9,038 nt of DNA. It comes from an uncultured Bacteroides sp. GTDB lineage: Bacteria; Bacteroidota; Bacteroidia; Bacteroidales; Bacteroidaceae. This document shows, one piece after another, positions 7,698 to 9,038 of this stretch. Location: positions 1-9,038 of the forward strand of contig CAKUYM010000168.1 of assembly GCA_934716785.1 (NCBI GenBank), given 5' to 3'. The notes under the pieces were generated by a model that saw nothing but the letters and a program-made list of their open reading frames with translations, had not been told where the DNA came from and ran no database searches. Position 1 is the stretch's first letter; the number at the start of each line of letters is the position of its first letter. A program made the translations under genes and the position numbers.

Positions 7698-9038
7698 ATT
7701 AATATCTTGAAATTCTTTAAACAGCTATCCATCACTAAGAAAGCAACGGCAATAGGAATTGCTTTCTTAGTGATAGGATACATATTCTGCCTTCCCCGGC
7801 AACTGTTTCACGTCCCCTACTCCACAGTCGTGACGGACAGGAACGGAGAATTATTGGGAGCACGCATCTCTTCCGACGGGCAATGGAGATTTCCTCCGCG
7901 AAAGACGACACCCGAAAAGCTCAAGCAATGCCTTGTCACCTTTGAGGATAAACACTTCTACCACCACTGGGGTGTCAATCCGCTATCTACCGGAAGAGCA
8001 CTCTATCAGAATTTAAAGAATAAACGTGTCGTGAGCGGTGGCAGCACACTCACTATGCAGACTATCCGGCTCGCCCGAAACAAGCCGAGGACTTTCGGAG
8101 AGAAAGTCATTGAAATGATTTTGGCAACCCGACTGGAATTCCGGGCTTCCAAAGAAGAAATCCTGTCCATGTATGTATCTCATGCACCATTCGGGGGAAA
8201 TGTGGTAGGGCTGGATGCTGCATCTTGGCGTTATTTCGGCCACTCTGCCGAGGAATTGTCATGGGCAGAATCCGCTATGCTTGCCGTACTGCCCAACGCT
8301 CCCGCCATTATCCATCTGTCCAAAGGTCGAAAGATGCTGCTTTCTAAACGCAACCGCCTTCTGAAACAGCTTCTCGACAAGCAGATTATCGACCCGTCTG
8401 CCTATGAATTGGCAATCAGTGAGCCGTTGCCGGACGAGCCTCATCCATTGCCTCAGACGGCACCGCATTTGGTCAGCCGCTTCTATATGGAAAGAAACGG
8501 ACAGTATTCCCGCTCGACCATTGACAAAGGGATGCAGATCCATATCGAAGAGTTGGCAGAACGTTGGAGTGATGAGTTCGGCCGGAGCGACATCCGCAAT
8601 TTAGCAATTCTCGTGATCGATATTCCCGCCAATCAAGTGGTGGCATACTGTGGAAATGTACATTTCGACCGCAAACAAGGAGGAAATCAAGTAGACGTGA
8701 TTCAAGCTCCCAGAAGCACAGGCAGCATTTTAAAACCCTTTCTCTATGGCGCCATGCTACAGGAGGGAAGTCTGTTGCCACAGATGCTGTTGCCGGACGT
8801 ACCCGTTAACATCAACGGCTTTACTCCGCAAAATTTCAGTATGCAGTTTGAAGGAGCTGTCCCCGCTTCCGAAGCTCTTGCCCGCTCATTGAATATCCCG
8901 GCCGTCACCATGCTGCAAAGATACGGAGTGCCCAAATTTCATCACATGCTGCAACAAATGGGGTTTAAGACTATCAACCGGTCAGCCTCCCATTATGGGT
9001 TATCACTCATTTTAGGAGGTGCCGAGGCTACTTTATGG
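7650..9038 (+). CDS. pbpC: Penicillin-binding protein 1C, C-terminus beyond the window
   Basis: A bifunctional class A penicillin-binding protein that polymerises glycan strands and crosslinks peptides at the inner membrane. 463 codons are visible; PBP1C is usually about 770-800 residues, so the rest of the transpeptidase and the C-terminal PBP1C domain lie outside. After a short cytoplasmic tail there is one membrane anchor (about 32-48, ATAIGIAFLVIGYIF). Then comes the GT51 transglycosylase: catalytic Glu99 in EDKHFYHHWG, GGSTLTMQ (130-137), and the third motif around EMILATRLE. The transpeptidase shows the SxxK nucleophile motif (Ser359, Lys362 in STGSILKPF) and SxN (Ser413, Asn415 in RSLN). 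The KTG motif is not reached. Four in-frame ATGs (7650, 7668, 7674, 7692) could start translation because of a tandem duplication; 7650 is simply the first, and 7692 (MRINILKFF) is a credible alternative. Coupling with the upstream macroglobulin gene is the known YfhM-PbpC pairing. Confidence 0.93.
   Translation, partial: MKQTLFMRMKQTLFMRINILKFFKQLSITKKATAIGIAFLVIGYIFCLPRQLFHVPYSTVVTDRNGELLGARISSDGQWRFPPRKTTPEKLKQCLVTFEDKHFYHHWGVNPLSTGRALYQNLKNKRVVSGGSTLTMQTIRLARNKPRTFGEKVIEMILATRLEFRASKEEILSMYVSHAPFGGNVVGLDAASWRYFGHSAEELSWAESAMLAVLPNAPAIIHLSKGRKMLLSKRNRLLKQLLDKQIIDPSAYELAISEPLPDEPHPLPQTAPHLVSRFYMERNGQYSRSTIDKGMQIHIEELAERWSDEFGRSDIRNLAILVIDIPANQVVAYCGNVHFDRKQGGNQVDVIQAPRSTGSILKPFLYGAMLQEGSLLPQMLLPDVPVNINGFTPQNFSMQFEGAVPASEALARSLNIPAVTMLQRYGVPKFHHMLQQMGFKTINRSASHYGLSLILGGAEATLW
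7726..7780. repeat. Long inverted repeat (hairpin) within the pbpC anchor codons
   Basis: ATCACTAAGAAAGCAA (7731-7746) is perfectly complementary to TTGCTTTCTTAGTGAT (7759-7774), with a 12-nt loop. Skipping one bulged A (7775), the stem continues five more pairs (TATCC 7726-7730 with GGATA 7776-7780), giving 21 bp. It is followed by no T run, and the frame reads straight through it (SITKKA on the left arm, AFLVIG on the right), so it is not a terminator in the usual sense. It could fold in mRNA or as a DNA cruciform about 80 nt into pbpC. Confidence 0.93.

Noticed and set aside
7007..7783. 258-codon minus-strand open frame spanning the macroglobulin end and pbpC start
   Set aside because: It is antisense to both genes; its apparent internal repeat only reflects the 24-bp duplication on the plus strand.

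Overview
The window looks like a chromosomal segment of a gut Bacteroides or close relative (Bacteroidales). The evidence is gene content and protein style: an IS66-type element with the Bacteroides accessory-gene arrangement, a cytoplasmic-type FKBP, a very large alpha-2-macroglobulin lipoprotein followed by pbpC, and two intergenic matches to the Bacteroidota -7 promoter element TAnnTTTG. The species cannot be told from what is visible.

Left part (1 to about 1290, all on the minus strand): decayed DNA. Positions 1 to about 735 are the proximal part of an IS66-family element carrying remnants of accessory genes tnpA and tnpB. Each has an in-frame TAG, and the large transposase gene would lie left of the window. 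The element seems to sit in, or right against, a second relic (about 736-1286). That relic resembles the kinase-like domain of polyvalent mobile-element proteins and is broken by a probable frameshift at each end of its main open stretch and by in-frame stops.

Middle (1287-2008): a 203-bp AT-rich spacer, then an intact minus-strand FKBP-type peptidyl-prolyl isomerase (1490-1891), then a 117-bp divergent intergenic region with one -7 box facing each way.

Right part (2009-9038, plus strand): a probable two-gene operon. First is an 1867-residue thioester-containing alpha-2-macroglobulin lipoprotein. After a 37-bp gap comes penicillin-binding protein 1C, cut by the window edge after 463 codons. 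This pairing is known in many bacteria. The macroglobulin is thought to trap intruding proteases in the periplasm while PBP1C repairs peptidoglycan.

The least expected sequence features are at the start of pbpC: a perfect 24-bp tandem duplication that repeats the first eight codons including the start codon, and about 30 bp further on a long inverted repeat (16 bp perfect, 21 bp with one bulge, 12-nt loop) inside the membrane-anchor codons. No tRNA, rRNA, CRISPR array or clearly new multi-gene system was seen.
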